Shown: positions 34,945 through 48,344 of the stretch, piece after piece | How the letters are laid out: each line of letters starts with the position of its first letter | Position numbering within the stretch: the stretch's first letter is position 1 | NCBI GenBank assembly: GCA_933228675.1 | Contig: OW121743.1 | Coordinates: forward strand, 69,132,834 to 69,196,833 | Source: Stomorhina lunata | Lineage: Eukaryota > Arthropoda > Insecta > Diptera > Rhiniidae | Length of the DNA: 64,000 nt | Direction of reading: 5' to 3' | The notes under the pieces: model-generated | The model's input: the letters and a program-made list of their open reading frames with translations, nothing else | Database searches by the model: none | What the model was told of the DNA's origin: nothing | Position numbers and translations under genes: made by a program

Positions 34945-37900
34945 ATCTGAAAGAAAAATTTTATTCAAAAAATTTCTCTTATAGAAAAATTTTTGTCAAA
35001 AAAAAATTTTCATAGAAAAATTTTTGTCAAAAAAAAATTTTCATAGAAAAATTTTTGTCAAAAAAAATCTTTTTATAGAAAAATTTTGGGCAAAAAATTT
35101 TTCTTGGGAAAAAGTTTTTTTTGACAAAAATTTGATTGATTGATGAAACAATTTTTCATGTAGAAAAATTTTTCAAAAATTTTTTTTTATAGAAAAATGT
35201 TGGTCAAAAATTTTTCTTATAGAAAAATTTTGGTCAAAAATTTTTCTTATAGAAAAATTTTGGTCAAAAATTTTTCTTATAGAAAAATTTTGGTCAAAAA
35301 TTTTTCTTATAGAAAAATTTCGATCAAAAATTTTTCTTATAGAAAAATTTTGGTCAAAAATTTTTCTTATAGAAAAATTTTGGTCAAAAATTTTTCTTAT
35401 AGAAAAATTTCGATCAAAAATTTTTCTTATAGAAAAATTTTGGTCAAAAATTGTTCTTATATAAAAATTTCGATAAAAAAAATGTCAACGAAAAAATTAT
35501 TTTTATACAAAAATTTTAGTCAAACAATTTTTCTTGTGGAACAATTTTGGTCTAAAAATTTTTTTATAGTAAAATTTTGGGTAAAAAATTTTTCTTATAG
35601 AAAAATTTTGGTGAACAAATTTTTCTTATAGAGAAATTTCGATAAAAAAATGTAAACGAAAAAATTATTTTTATTATTTTTTATTATTTTTATAAAAAAA
35701 AACTTTGGTCAAAAATTTTTTTTATAGAAAAATTTTGGTCAAAAATTTTTCTTATAGAAAAATTTTGGGGAAAATTTTTTCTTATAAAAAAATTTTGGTC
35801 AAAAATTTTTCTTATAGAAAAATTTTGGTCAAAAACTTTTTCTTATAGAAAAATTTTGGTCAAAAATTTTTCTTATAGAAAAATTTTGGTCAAAAATTTT
35901 TCTTATAGAAAAATGTCGATAAAAAAATGTTAACGAAAAAATTATTTTTTATAAATATTTTTTATAAATTTTTGTATAATTTTGGTCAAAAAATTTTTCT
36001 TGTAGAAAAATTTTGGTCAAAAAAATGTTTGGTTAAAAAATGTTTTCCATAGAAAAATTTTGATGAAAAAATGTTTCTTATATAAAATCAAAAATCTTGA
36101 TGAAAAAGTTTTTCTTATAGAAAATTTTTGATGAAAAATTTTTTTTATAGAAAAATTTTGACGAAAAAATTTTTCTTATAGAAAAATTTTGACGAAAAAA
36201 TTTTTCTTATATAAAAATTTTGACGAAAAAATTTTTCTTGTAGAAAAATTTTGACGAAAAAATTTTTCTTATAGAAAAATTTTAGTGAAAAAATTTTTCT
36301 TATAGAAAAATTTTAGTGAAAAAATTTTTCTTATAGAAAAATTTTAGTGAAAAAATTTTGTTATAGAAAAATTTTGGTGGAAAAATTTTTCTTATAAAAA
36401 AATTTTGTTGAAAAAATTTTTGTTACAGAAAAACATTAGTAAAATAATTTTTGTTACAGAAAAATTTTAGTGAAAAAATTTTTGTTACAGAAAAATTTTA
36501 GTGAAAAAATTTTTCTTTTAGAAAAATTTTAGTGAAAAAATTTTTCTTATAGAAAAATTTTAGTGAAAAAATTTTTCTTATAGAAAAATTTTAGTGAAAA
36601 AATTTTTCTTGTAGAAAAATTTTAGTGAAAAAATTTTCTTATAGAAAAATTTTAGTGAAAAAATTTTTCTTATAGAAAAATTTTATTGAAAAAATGTTTC
36701 TTATAGAAAAATTTTAGTGAAAAAATTTTTCTTATAGAAAAATTTTTCTTATAGAAAAGTTTAAGTGAAAAAATTTTTTTTATAGAAAAATTTTAGTGAA
36801 AAATATTTCTTATAGAAAAATTTTGATGAAAAAATTTATCTTATAAAAAAATGTTGATGAAAAATTTTTCTTATAGAAAATTTTTGATGAAAAAATTTTT
36901 CTTATAGAAAAATTTTAGTGAAAAAATTTTTCTTATAGACAAATTTTGATGAAAAAATTTTTCTTATAGAAAAATTTTGACGAAAAAATTTTTTTATAGA
37001 AAAATTTTGAAGAAAAATTTTTTTTATAGAAAAATTTTAGTCAAAAATTTTTCTTATAGAAAAATTTTGGTCAAAAATTTTTCTTATAGAAAAATGTCGA
37101 TAAAAAAATGTTAACGAAAAAAATATTTTTTATAAATTGTTTATAAATTTTTGTATAATTTTGGTCAAAAAATTTTTCTTGTAGAAAAATTTTGGTCAAA
37201 AAAATTTTTGGTTAAAAAATTTTTTCCATAGAAAAATTTTGATGAAAAAATGTTTCTTATATAAAATCAAAAATCTTGATGAAAAAGTTTTTCTTATAGA
37301 AAAATTTTGACGAAAAAATTTTCCTTGTAGAAAAATTTTGACGAAAAAATTTTTCTTATAGAAAAATTTTAGTGAAAAAATTTTTCTTATAGAAAAATTT
37401 TAGTGAAAAAATTTTTCTTATAAAAAAATTTTAGTGAAAAAATTTTTCTTATAGAAAAATGTTGATGAAAAAATTTATCTTATAGAAAAATTTTGGTAGA
37501 AAAATTTTGTTATAGAAAAATTTTGGTGGAAAAATTTTTCTTATAAAAAAATTTTGTTGAAAAAATTTTTGTTACAGAAAAATTTTAGTGAAAAAATTTT
37601 TCTTACAGAAAAATTTTAGTGAAACAATTTTTCTTATAGAAAAATTTTAGTGAAAAAATTTTTCTTATAGAAAAATTTTAGTGAAAAAAATTATCTTATA
37701 GAAAAATTTTAGTCAAAAAATTTTTCTTATAGAACAATTTTAGTGAAAAAATTTTTCTTATAGAAAAACTTTAGCGAAAAAATTTTTCTTATAGAAAAAT
37801 TTTTGTGAAAAAATGTTTCTTATAGAAAAATTTTAGTGAAAAAATTTTTCTTAGAGAAAAATTTTAGTGAAAAAATTTTTCTTATAAAAAAGTTTTGGGG

Positions 37901-38425
37901 AAAAAATTTTTCTTATATAAAAATTTTGTGAAGAAATTTTTATTATAGAAAAGTTTAAGTGAAAAATTTTTTTTTATAGAAAAATTTTAGTGAAAAAATT
38001 TTTCTTATAAAAAAATTTTGATGAAAAATTTTTCTTATAGAAAATTTTTGATGAAAAATTTTTTTTTATAGAAAAATTTTGGTGAAAAAATTTTTCTTAT
38101 AGAAAAATTTTAGTGAAAAAATTTTTATTATAGAAAAATTTTAGTGAAAAAATTTTTCTTATAAAAAAATGTTAATGAAAAAATTTTTCTTATACAAAAA
38201 TTTATCTGAAAAAATTTTTCTTATAGAAAAATTTAGCTGATAGAAAAATTTCACTAAAAATATTTTTTTATAGATAAATTTTGCTGAAAAAATTTTTCTT
38301 ATTGAAAAATGTTGGTCAAATAATTTTTCTTATAGAAAAATTATTATTATCAAAAAATGTTTATTATAGAAAAAGTTTGGTGAAAAAAATTGACTGTTTT
38401 ATTTTATAGAAAAATTTTTGTTAAA
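34945..38425. repeat. Satellite array 4, 30-31-bp unit, with 1.18-kb internal duplication
   Basis: Units combine CTTATAGAAAAATTTTGGTC with AAAAATTTTT (30 bp, 34980-35930), changing to TTAGTGAAAAAATTTTTC variants (31 bp) from about 36270. A block containing AAATGTCGATAAAAAAATGT and the following ~200 bp of irregular units at 35911 recurs at 37092, so a ~1181-bp segment was duplicated. The 30-bp part leaves a 144-codon frame open (35197-35631, VKNFSYRKIL repeats), which is periodicity, not a gene. Confidence 0.95.
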
Positions 38426-39524
38426 AACTTAAATGTAATTTTGTCTGTTGATCAGTGTAATCTTAACGATCGTGGGTGGATGTATTTTCACAATAATATT
38501 TTATGAAAATTGCAAACATTGTAAAGATCCATGTTATTCCAAGAATTTTTATTAGTTGCGCATGCGTTTTACGATTCTTAGCAATTTCAACCTAAAAGTT
38601 CTTTTCATTCTTTCGACTTAAATCATTGATGCATGCGATTATGTAAAAATATTGAAATAAATAAATATTTGTTATTTTACTTAAGTATTTAGTTATAAAT
38701 AGCGAAAGTCTGACAGATTTGCAATAGATACTCGATACAATGACAACCCAAGACGAGACTAATAACGCGCATTGCATCAATTGCAACCGGGAATATACAC
38801 AAAATACAAATAAATATTTATTTATTTAAATAAATTAAATATATAAACAAATATCTTAATATTACAAATACGTGCGTTTTGACGTGCCGTGAATTTTTAG
38901 ATTTTTGCTTAAAGCAGCTGATTTTTGTGCTACCTTTTGGTGATGTTATTGTCTTTTAATTAGTCAGTAACGTTTAGACCGCGATCCATAGAAATATTAA
39001 CAGCCAATGACTTTTATTTTTTTCAATATAGATTACTCTTTTTTGGACTTTTAGCATTTTTATAAAATTACATTGTTTTTGTTCAAATCTAATTAATTTT
39101 TTTTAATACTCAAATTTTATAAGCAAAAAAGCGTTTTATTTGATTTGTAAATTAAAAAAAAAAATGTTGTTCTTTTTTTAAGTTGCTAATTTTTATTGTT
39201 ATTCTTAATTCTGGTATAAAACCCCCTTCGCAGAATAATTTTTGAATCACTTTCTGTATTAACATGACGCAATTAATAGCAGATCCAAGCAAAAAAAAGA
39301 TTTCACTAACTTATTAATAATGACCTTTGGAATCGTTTGCTAAAATGATTTTTAGCACTTTTATAATGATTTTAAGAAATCTTTAAATCAACTATTTAAG
39401 ATCCGGACATTAGAAGGAAATTGTTGAGGTATTTTGTAGCTGTTACGGTCCATCACTTTACCAAATTTAAATGACAAATAAAAAAAGTACAATTCAATGA
39501 CAATATACATTTTTGGCACAAGAA
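38426..39524. other. AT-rich spacer, no gene
   Basis: Unique-looking sequence between arrays. Includes TTGCGCATGCGTTTTACG near 38558. No frame, RNA gene or element end could be supported. Confidence 0.55.
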
Positions 39525-42500
39525 TTTCTTATACAAAAATTTCGAAAAAAAAAAAATTCTCGTAGAAAAATTTTTAAGAAAAAATTTTTCTTACAGAAAA
39601 ATTTCCATGAAAAAATTATTCTTACAGAAAAAAATTTTCTTTTGGAAAAATTTTGATGAACAAATTTCTCTTATAGAAAAATTTTGACGAAAAAAATTTT
39701 CTTATAGCAAAATTTTGATGAAAAAATGTTTCTTATAGAAAAATGTTGATGAAAATATTTTTTTTATAGAAACATTTTGAGGAAAAAATTTTTCTTATAA
39801 AAAAATTTTGACGAAAATTTTTCTTATAGAAAAAATTTTGATGTGAAACATTTTCTTATAAAAAAAATTTGTTAAAAAAATTTTTCTTATAGAAAATTTT
39901 TTTACAAGAAAAATTTCTTCGTCTTTATAGAAAATTTTGTTGAAAAAAATTTTCTTATAAAAAATTTTGATGAAAAGATTTTCCCTATAGAAAAATTTTG
40001 ACAAACAAATTTTTTGAAAAAAAAGTTTTTTTATAGAAAAATTTGTACGAAAAATTTTCTTATAGAAATATTTTGATAAAAAAAAATTTCTTACAAAAAA
40101 CTTTTGATGACAAATTTTTTCTTATAATTTGGACGAAAAATTTTACATATAGAAAAATTATGCTAAAGAAAAATTTTGATAAAAAAAATTTTTCTTATAG
40201 AAAAATTTAGCTAAAAAAAATTTTTCTTATAGAAAAATTTTGCTAAAAAAATTTTTTCTTATAGAAAAATTTTGCTAAAAAAAATTTTTCTTATAGAAAA
40301 ATTTTGCTAAAAAAAATTTTTCTTATAAAAAAATTTTGCTAAAAAAAATTTTTCTTATAGAAAAATTTTGCTAAAAAAAATTTTTCTTATAGAAAAATTT
40401 TGCTAAAAAAAATTTTTCTTATAGAAAAATTTTGCTAAAAAAAATTTTTCTTATAGAAAAATTTTGCTAAAAAAAATTTTTCTTATAGAAAAATTTTGCT
40501 AAAAAAATTTTTCTTATAGAAAAATTTTGCTAAAAAAAATTTTTCTTATAGAAAAATTTTGCTAAAAAAAATTTTTCTTATAGAAAAATTTTGCTAAAAA
40601 AAATTTTTCTTATAGAAAAATTTTGCTAAAAAAAATTTTTCTTATAGAAAAATTTAGCTAAAAAAAATTTTTCTTATAGAAAAATTTTCCTAAAAAAATT
40701 TTTTCTTATAGAAAAATTTTGCTACAAAAAATTTTTCTTATAGAAAAATTTTGCTAAAAAAAATTTTTCTTATAGAAAAATTTTGCTAAAAAAAATTTTT
40801 CTTATAGAAAAATTTTGCTAAAAAAAATTTTTCTTATAGAAAAATTTTGCTAAAAAAAATTTTTCTTATAGAAAAATTTTGCTAAAAAAAATTTTTTTTA
40901 TAGAAAAATTTTGCTAAACAAAATTTTTCTTATAGAAAAATTTTGCTAAAAAAAATTTTTCTTATAGAAAAATTTTGCTTAAAAAATTTTTTCTTATAGA
41001 AAAATTTTGCTAAAAAAAATTTTTCTTATAGAAAAATTTTGCTAAAAAAATTTTTCTTATAGAAAAATTTTGCTAAAAAAAATTTTTCTTATAGAAAAAT
41101 TTTGCTAAAAAAAATTTTTCTTATAGAAAAATTTTGCTAAAAAAATTTTTCTTATAGAAAAATGTTGGTAAAAAAAATTTTCTTATAGAAAAATTTTGCT
41201 AAAAAAAATTTTTCTTATAGAAAAATTTTGCTAAAAAAAATTTTTCTTATAGAAAAATTTTGCTAAAAAAAATTTTTCTTATAGAAAAATTTTGCTAAAA
41301 AAAATTTTTCTTATAGAAAAATTTTGCTAAAAAAAATTTTTCTTATAGAAAAATTTTGCTAAAAAAAATTTTTCTTATAGAAAAATTTTGCTAAAAAAAA
41401 TTTTTCTTATAGAAAAATTTTGCTAAAAAAAATTTTTCTTATAGAAAAATTTTGCTAAAAAAAATTTTTCTTATAGAAAAATTTTGCTAAAAAAAATTTT
41501 TCTTATAGAAAAATTTTGCTAAAAAAAATTTTTCTTATAGAAAAATTTTGCTAAAAAAAATTTTTCTTATAGAAAAATTTTGCTAAAAAAAATTTTTCTT
41601 ATAGAAAAATTTTGCTAAAAAAAATTTTTCTTATAGAAAAATTTTGCTAAAAAAAATTTTTCTTATAGAAAAATTTTGCTAAAAAAAATTTTTCTTATAG
41701 AAAAATTTTGCTAAAAAAAATTTTTCTTATAGAAAAATTTTGCTAAAAAAAATTTTTCTTATAGAAAAATTTTGCTAAAAAAAATTTTTCTTATAGAAAA
41801 ATTTTGCTAAAAAAAATTTTTCTTATAGAAAAATTTTGCTAAAAAAAATTTTTCTTATAGAAAAATTTTGCTAAAAAAAATTTTTCTTATAGAAAAATTT
41901 TGCTAAAAAAAATTTTTCTTATAGAAAAATTTTGCTAAAAAAAATTTTTCTTATAGAAAAATTTTGCTAAAAAAAATTTTTCTTATAGAAAAATTTTGCT
42001 AAAAAAAATTTTTCTTATAGAAAAATTTTGCTAAAAAAAATTTTTCTTATAGAAAAATTTTGCTAAAAAAAATTTTTCTTATAGAAAAATTTTGCTAAAA
42101 AAAATTTTTCTTATAGAAAAATTTTGCTAAAAAAAATTTTTCTTATAGAAAAATTTTGCTAAAAAAAATTTTTCTTATAGAAAAATTTTGCTAAAAAAAA
42201 TTTTTCTTATAGAAAAATTTTGCTAAAAAAAATTTTTCTTATAGAAAAATTTTGCTAAAAAAAATTTTTCTTATAGAAAAATTTTGCTAAACAAAATTTT
42301 TCTTATAGAAAAATTTTGCTAAAAAAATGTTTCTTATAGAAAAATTTTGCTAAAAAAAATTATTCTTATAGAAAAATTTTGCTAAAAAAATTTTTCTTAT
42401 AGAAAAATTTTGCTAAAAAAATTTTTTTTATAGAAAAATGTTGGTAAAAAAAATTTTCTTATAGAAAAATTTAGCTCAAAACATTTTCTTTTGTTATAGA

Positions 42501-43125
42501 AAAATTTTGCACAAAAAAATGTTCTTATGGAAAAAATTTAGCTCAAAACATTTATTTTTGTTATAGAAAAATGTTGTACAAAAAAATTTTCTTATAGAAA
42601 AATTTTGTTCAAAAAATTTTTAGAAAAATTTGGCCCAAAAATGTTTTTTGTAGAAAAATTTGGCTCAAAAAATTTTTCTTATTAAAAATTTGAGCCCAAA
42701 AAATTTTTCTTATTTAAAAATTTGGCGTAAAATTTTTTTCGTATAAAAAATTTAGCTCAAAACATTTTTTTTTTGTTATAGAAAAATTTTGGGCAAAAAA
42801 AATTTTTTGTATAAAAATATTTTGCTTAAAAATTTTTCTTATTAAAAAATTTGGCGTAAAATTTTTTTCGTATAAAAAATTTAGCTCAAAACATTTTTTT
42901 TGTTATAGAAAAATTTTGCACAAAAAAATTTTCTTATGGAAAAATTTTGTTCAAAAAATTTTTTATAGAAAAATTTGGCCAAAAAATGTTTCTTATAGAA
43001 AAATTTGGCTCAAAAAATTTTTCTTATAGAAAAATTTTGCTCAAAAATTGTTTTTATAAAAAAATTTGGCTCAAAAAATTTTTTTATAGAAAAATTTTGG
43101 ACAAAAAATCTTTCTTATTTGAAAA
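39525..43125. repeat. Satellite array 5, 32-bp unit, uniform core
   Basis: Flanks (39525-40160 and 42460-43125) are decayed. The core, about 40165-42455, consists of about 70 units of 32 bp: GCTAAAAAAAATTTTTCTTA followed by TAGAAAAATTTT. From about 41170 to 42285 there is hardly a substitution over some 35 consecutive units. The edges contain longer variants (GCTCAAAACATTTTTTTTGT type). The sharp contrast between uniform core and degraded edges is the standard picture of recent expansion by unequal exchange. Confidence 0.95.
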
Positions 43126-43980
43126 TGTTTATATAAATAGATCAAAATCTTAAAAGTATTTTTTATGCTAGATCGTACATCTTACATTAGTGTAAATTCT
43201 ACATGGATCTGTTGCTAACATTTGACCGAGACAACCTTTAACATGAAATGTTATTAAAACTCGCTGTTAATCAACGAAGTCATCATCAAGATGACAGCTA
43301 ACAAATACTTAAAAAAAAATGGTTAAAAAGCAGCAAACAAATAATACCAATTACAATAAATTTCGATTGCTTTTCAAACACTAAAAAAATATATTCAGAG
43401 GGTTCAAAGCCGTCAAAAATTTCAACTCCTAATGCACTCAAAGACAAAAGTCTGGAAGTAACAAAATATACTTGGATATTAATAAATTCAACTTTAAAGG
43501 TGTGTGTTAAGAGTATGTCTAAAAATCTCCTCTAAGACGATAAGAAAAAAGCTTTTTCTTAAAACCAAAATCATAATGACGAGTTGTAAATTTTTCAAAT
43601 TTTGAAATTCTGTTTCAATTTTATGAGTATCTGTGGCTAAGTCTCAATGTATGTGATTTTGAGCAAATGTCTTGGTATTTGTTAACATCGAAATGTTTAA
43701 ACTTTAAACAGAAAAGTCTACAACAGAAGCATTTAAACAGAATGAACAAAAAAAACCTACAACGACTTAATTTCGAATTTGGTTTTTTTGGTTTTGAATT
43801 GAATTTTTGTTGGTTTTTTATATGAGATTTTCTGTATAATTTTTAAATTTGCGCGAGTGTATTAACTAAATGTTTTAAGTTTTATTTTATGGTTTTGTGT
43901 GTTTGTTTCTGTAGTTATAGCAGTCGGTTGGTTAGATGTTGCTGTTGTTGTGCTTTTTTTCGTAAGCTTCTACCGTTTCT
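43126..43980. other. Spacer upstream of candidate promoter, no gene
   Basis: Less AT-rich than the arrays. Has a GT/GCT-rich stretch at about 43890-43965 just upstream of the Inr at 44009. No coding frame. Confidence 0.5.
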
Positions 43981-44006
43981 AGCTGAGTTACAGACATTCG
44001 CAACAT

Positions 44007-44041
44007 TTAGTTCGAATTGAAATTCGCGCCTTAGCGGTTGT
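44007..44041 (+). promoter_or_regulatory. Candidate Inr + DPE core promoter
   Basis: TTAGTT at 44007-44012 matches the fly initiator TCAKTY at five of six positions, with A at 44009 as +1. GGTTGT at 44036-44041 sits exactly at +28 to +33 and matches the downstream promoter element RGWYVT in full. The surrounding 80 bp (AAATTCGCGCCTTAGCGGTT, GTAGCGACTCGG) is markedly GC-richer than its neighbourhood, as fly first exons often are. No TATA box at -30. No coding start follows nearby, so it would begin a non-coding first exon of a gene running rightwards. Confidence 0.45.
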
Positions 44042-44139
44042 AGCGACTCGGAAAGAAAACGGTTAAAAATTTGAAATCGATAAAAAAAGTTTTGAAAGTT
44101 TCAAAACACTTATGGAATTTTGAACATTAATAAATTAAA

Positions 44140-47100
44140 AAACGGAATTTTAAAAGTAATAAAATTTTTTTTAGAAAATTTTTTTAAAAAATTTTCTTAA
44201 TTTTTTTTTTTTAACAAAAATTCTAAAACTGTGATAATTTTGAAAAATTGTGTTTCACATGCATTAAAAATTGAAATTGTTTAAAAAAAAGATAATTATA
44301 TATAATTGTGTTCTTGACATACAGAATGATTATAATTTTTTCCAAGTGCTCGTTGTTCTTGACACTAACTTTAATGCAATTACAAAACAAGAATTAACAG
44401 AAACAAAAATATATTCTAAAAAATTTATTTCAGAACATTATTTAAATTTTGAAAGCTTTAGAATTTTAATGTCAAAAAATTTGTAAAGATAAATGATTGC
44501 TTTAAGTAATTCAAATTTATAATTTATTGCAGAACCAAATGGGACTTAAAATAAAACTTCTAACTTTACAAGAAAGAATAAGAATTTTTCTTAAGAAAAT
44601 TCAAGTGATCGTTAAATTTTCAAAACAAAGAAATTTTTTAAGATACCAAAATTTTTTTTAACTTTAATGTGAAATTTTCCGTAGAAAATTTCAAAAAGAA
44701 AAATTATTTGCACTTGATCCCAGTCTTTTATATTTATTTGTTAATATAATAGACATATTATTGATAAAAGTCAAAAAGTGATCTTGAATTTTTTATCTAA
44801 AATTCTATTGAACATTTCCTATAAAAAACTGATTCGGAAATTTTCTTTAGAAAATTCAAACGATCAAGAAATTTTCCTTAGGAAATTTAATTGATCGTAA
44901 ACATTTTTTTAGTGATCATAAGATTTCCAAATTAAAATTCAAGTGATCGTATACTTTTCTGAAGAAAATTTAGGAAATTTTGAAAAAATATAAAAAATTT
45001 GTATTAAACATCGAAATAAAATTTTGTTAATGTTATCGTAAAATGTTCAATAGAAACTTCAAGTAATCTTTATATTGGACATTAAATTTCTAACAAAAAA
45101 CTTAAGTGATTCGGACATTTTCTTTAGAAAATTTCTTCTTCTGTTATCCTTGACTCCCAGTGGAGCATAGGGCCTCAATTTAGAAAATTTAAGTGATCGT
45201 GAAATTCTGCCTTTAAAACGCAAATGATCGTGAAATTTTCTATAGAAAAATACACTGATCGCGAAAAAATTTTTAGTGATCATAAAATTTCCCATTACAA
45301 AATTTAAGTTTTTCATAGAAAACACAAGAAATTTAAAATTTTAATACAAATTTTCAAGTTTTTCAAAAATTAATTCCCAATAGTTTGGGAATTAAATTTC
45401 CTAAAAAGTTTTCGATGATATTAAAATTTTCTTAACGATATCGTTACATTTTCTATAGAAAATTCAAGTGATCCAAAATTTGGTTTAAAGAACATTAAAT
45501 TTTCTATAAAAAAAAACTTAAGAGATATGGAGAGTTTCTGCAAAAATTTCATGTGATCACAAAATTTTATTAGAAAATTCAAGCGATTGTGAATTTTTTT
45601 TTTTTTTATAAAATTCAATTGAACGTGAAAAATTTTGTAGTAATCATTAAATTTCTATAAAAAAAATCTAAGTAATTGTATAATTTTTTCAAGAAAATTC
45701 ACAAAATAAGTGAAAATAAGTTAAAATTTTATATTGAATATCTAGTGATCGATAAACTTTTTTAGTAAGAAATTTAAGAAAAATTTTTCGGATAAAACTC
45801 AAATTTCTTATAAACATCTTATGTGGTTCGGAAATTTGTTTTAAGAAAATTTAAGTGATCGTGAAATTTTCTTTATAAAATTCAATTGATCTTGAAAAAA
45901 TTTGAAGTGATAATAAAATTTCCGTTAAAAAATTCAAGTGATCGTAAAATTGTTTTTAGAAAATTCAAGAAATTTTTAAAGAATATGTTAAAATTTTTTT
46001 GCGAAAATCGAGTGATCGATGAATTTTCAATAGAAAATTTAGGTCAAAATTTTTAGCGAAAACTCAAACAATCTTTAAATTTGAAAATTTTCTTAAGAAT
46101 ATTCAAAAGATCGTGAAATTTTCTTCATAAAATTCAAGTGATCGTCAAAAGTTTTCTGGTGATCATAAATTTCTAAAGAAAGTTAAGAAAATGTTCAAAG
46201 TATATGTCAAAATTTGTTAGATTAATCGAGTCGATCGAAAAAATTTTTAATAGAAAATATAAGTAAAATTTTCATAGAAAATTCAAATAATCTTAAAATT
46301 TTCCATACACTTAAAAAATCTCAAAAATTGCAAAAATTTCCTAAAGAAATTTTTGATAATATTAAAATATTCTTAACGTTATCATAAAATCTTCTATAGA
46401 AAATTTAAGTGATCCAAAATTTTTTTATAGAAGATTCTATTGGACATTTCTCATCAAAAACTTAAGTGATTTGAAATACTTTTTTAGAAAATTCAAATGA
46501 TCTTGAAATGTTCCTTAGAAAATGCAATTGATCAAGAAAATTTTAAGGTGATCATAAAATTTCCAATTAAAAACTCAAGTGATCGTGTAATTTTCTGAAG
46601 AAATTTTCGAACATGTTATCATAAAATTTTCTTTAGAAAATTCAAGTCATCCTTAATATTTTTTATAATTTTAAAAGGAAATTTTCAAAGAATATGTTAA
46701 AACTTTATACAAAAAAAAAACGAGTGATCGAGAAATTTTCTATGGCAAATTTAAGTAAAATTTTCATAGAAAACTCTAATGATCTTGAAATTTTTAAACA
46801 AATTTTCAAGTTATTAAAAAATTACAACATGTTAGGAATTATTTTCCTTAATAAATTTTCGATGATATTAAAATTTTCTTAACGTTATTTTAACATTTTC
46901 TGTAAAAAAATCAATTAATCTAAAAATTTCTTTATTGGAAATTCTATTAAACATTAAATTTTATATAAAAAATTTTATGTTAAAAATCAAGATATCAATA
47001 AATTTGATCTAGGAAATTAAAAAAAAAAATTTCATAGAAAACTCAAATAATCTTGAAATTTTCAATACAATCTTCATGATTCTCAAAAATTACAAATTTT

Positions 47101-47200
47101 TGAGAATTGAATTTCCTAAAAAAAATTTCTTTCTCTTTTTAATATAAAAGCATTAAACTTTCCGTAGAAAATTCAAGTGACCATAACATAACATTTGTAA
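44140..47200. repeat. Satellite array 6, degenerate ~31-bp unit
   Basis: Irregular, strongly diverged repeats of the type AAATTCAAGTGATCGTGAAA then TTTTCTTTAGA. About 31 bp, best seen at 44870-44960, 45190-45260, 45840-45960 and 46080-46150. Many units are lost or shifted, so period is held only locally. The constant part is AAGTGATCGT. Short frames inside are spurious. Confidence 0.75.
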
Positions 47201-47862
47201 TATATAGTTATCTTGAATTATTGTATTTTAAGTGAACGTAAAAGTGTTAAAGACATTTTTCATGGGATACCTATTCAAGAAATATTTTGATTTTGTTAAA
47301 TATCTTTTTGATCTATAAAAAGAAATCATTGATTACAACTCTATAAGAATACCTTCTAATGGCAGTAGTTTCTTTGTGCCGAAACGACTAGGAAATCTTA
47401 GGATTTCAATCAAGGACTATCACTTCTACGATATTGCCAATGATATCGCAGTTACAACAACAACATTATTACTCGAACAAAAAAACTGCGTAATTTATTT
47501 CACTTCAGAACGGAATTGAGTTCTGTGATATGGCTAATAAATTCTATATTTACTAAAAGAGTTAATATTATATACAATTTTATAAAATCAAACTTAAATA
47601 AACACATAAAAACAAAAGACTTAAGAAACAAACGTTCTATATGTACCACAGGAATAATTTTTGTTTACAAATAAATTTGAATGGTTTAATTTAAAAAATT
47701 TCATGTAGACCAAGGAAACACTAGTTTAGTTGTTTAAAAAATGCACAGACCATACAAATGTGTTTTACAATTCTCATTTGATTTTAAAGATTTTTTTAAT
47801 CTCATTGAATTTTTTAAACTTTAATAAATGTTTTAAAATTACAATCTACATACTTACAAATA
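47201..47862. other. Spacer, no gene; carries shared 30-bp motif
   Basis: Contains AACAAAAGACTTAAGAAACA (47611-47630), a copy of the dispersed motif also found at about 2.83, 2.90 and 51.39 kb. Nothing else supportable. Confidence 0.5.
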
Positions 47863-48344
47863 ATTATACCCTTCACCACCATAGGTGGAAAGGGTATTAT
47901 AAGTTTGTGCTGATGTTTGTAACGCATAGAAATATTTGTCTTAGACCCACCTTTTAGTATACCAATATTCTTAGAATCACTTTCTGAGTCGATTTAGCGA
48001 TGTCCGTCCGTCCGTCCGTCCGTCCGTCCGTCCGTCTGGCTGGACCCCCATGTAAACCTTGTAATCAAACTATAGGTCGCAATTCTAAAGATAATTTGAT
48101 GAAATTTGGCACAGATCATTTTTTTGATAATGGGACCATGGCTATTGAAATTGGTCAAAATCGGTCCATTATTTATGGTACCTCCCATAGGTCCCACTTC
48201 CCGGAATTGCTATATTGGCCACAAATATCAATATTTTTTCATGAAATTTAAAACAAATACTGCTTATGTCAGCCAAAATCACTGTACCAAATTTTGTTGA
48301 AATCGGTTCACATTTGACCATAGCTTCCATACAAATTCTTCTTT
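47863..48344 (+). mobile_element. DINE-1-like family A copy, 3' cut by family B element
   Basis: Complete 5' end and a long (GTCC)n run (48002-48036). The element stops at 48344 (AAATTCTTCTTT), where the 3' end of an inverted family B element begins directly. That places either a nested insertion of B into A or a head-on junction of two Helentrons. Confidence 0.75.

Noticed and set aside
35197..35631. 144-codon frame of VKNFSYRKIL repeats
   Set aside because: Same periodicity effect in array 4; breaks as soon as the unit changes to 31 bp.
4438..43125. CRISPR-like regular repeats
   Set aside because: Units are directly adjacent with no unique spacers, and the sequence is eukaryotic.
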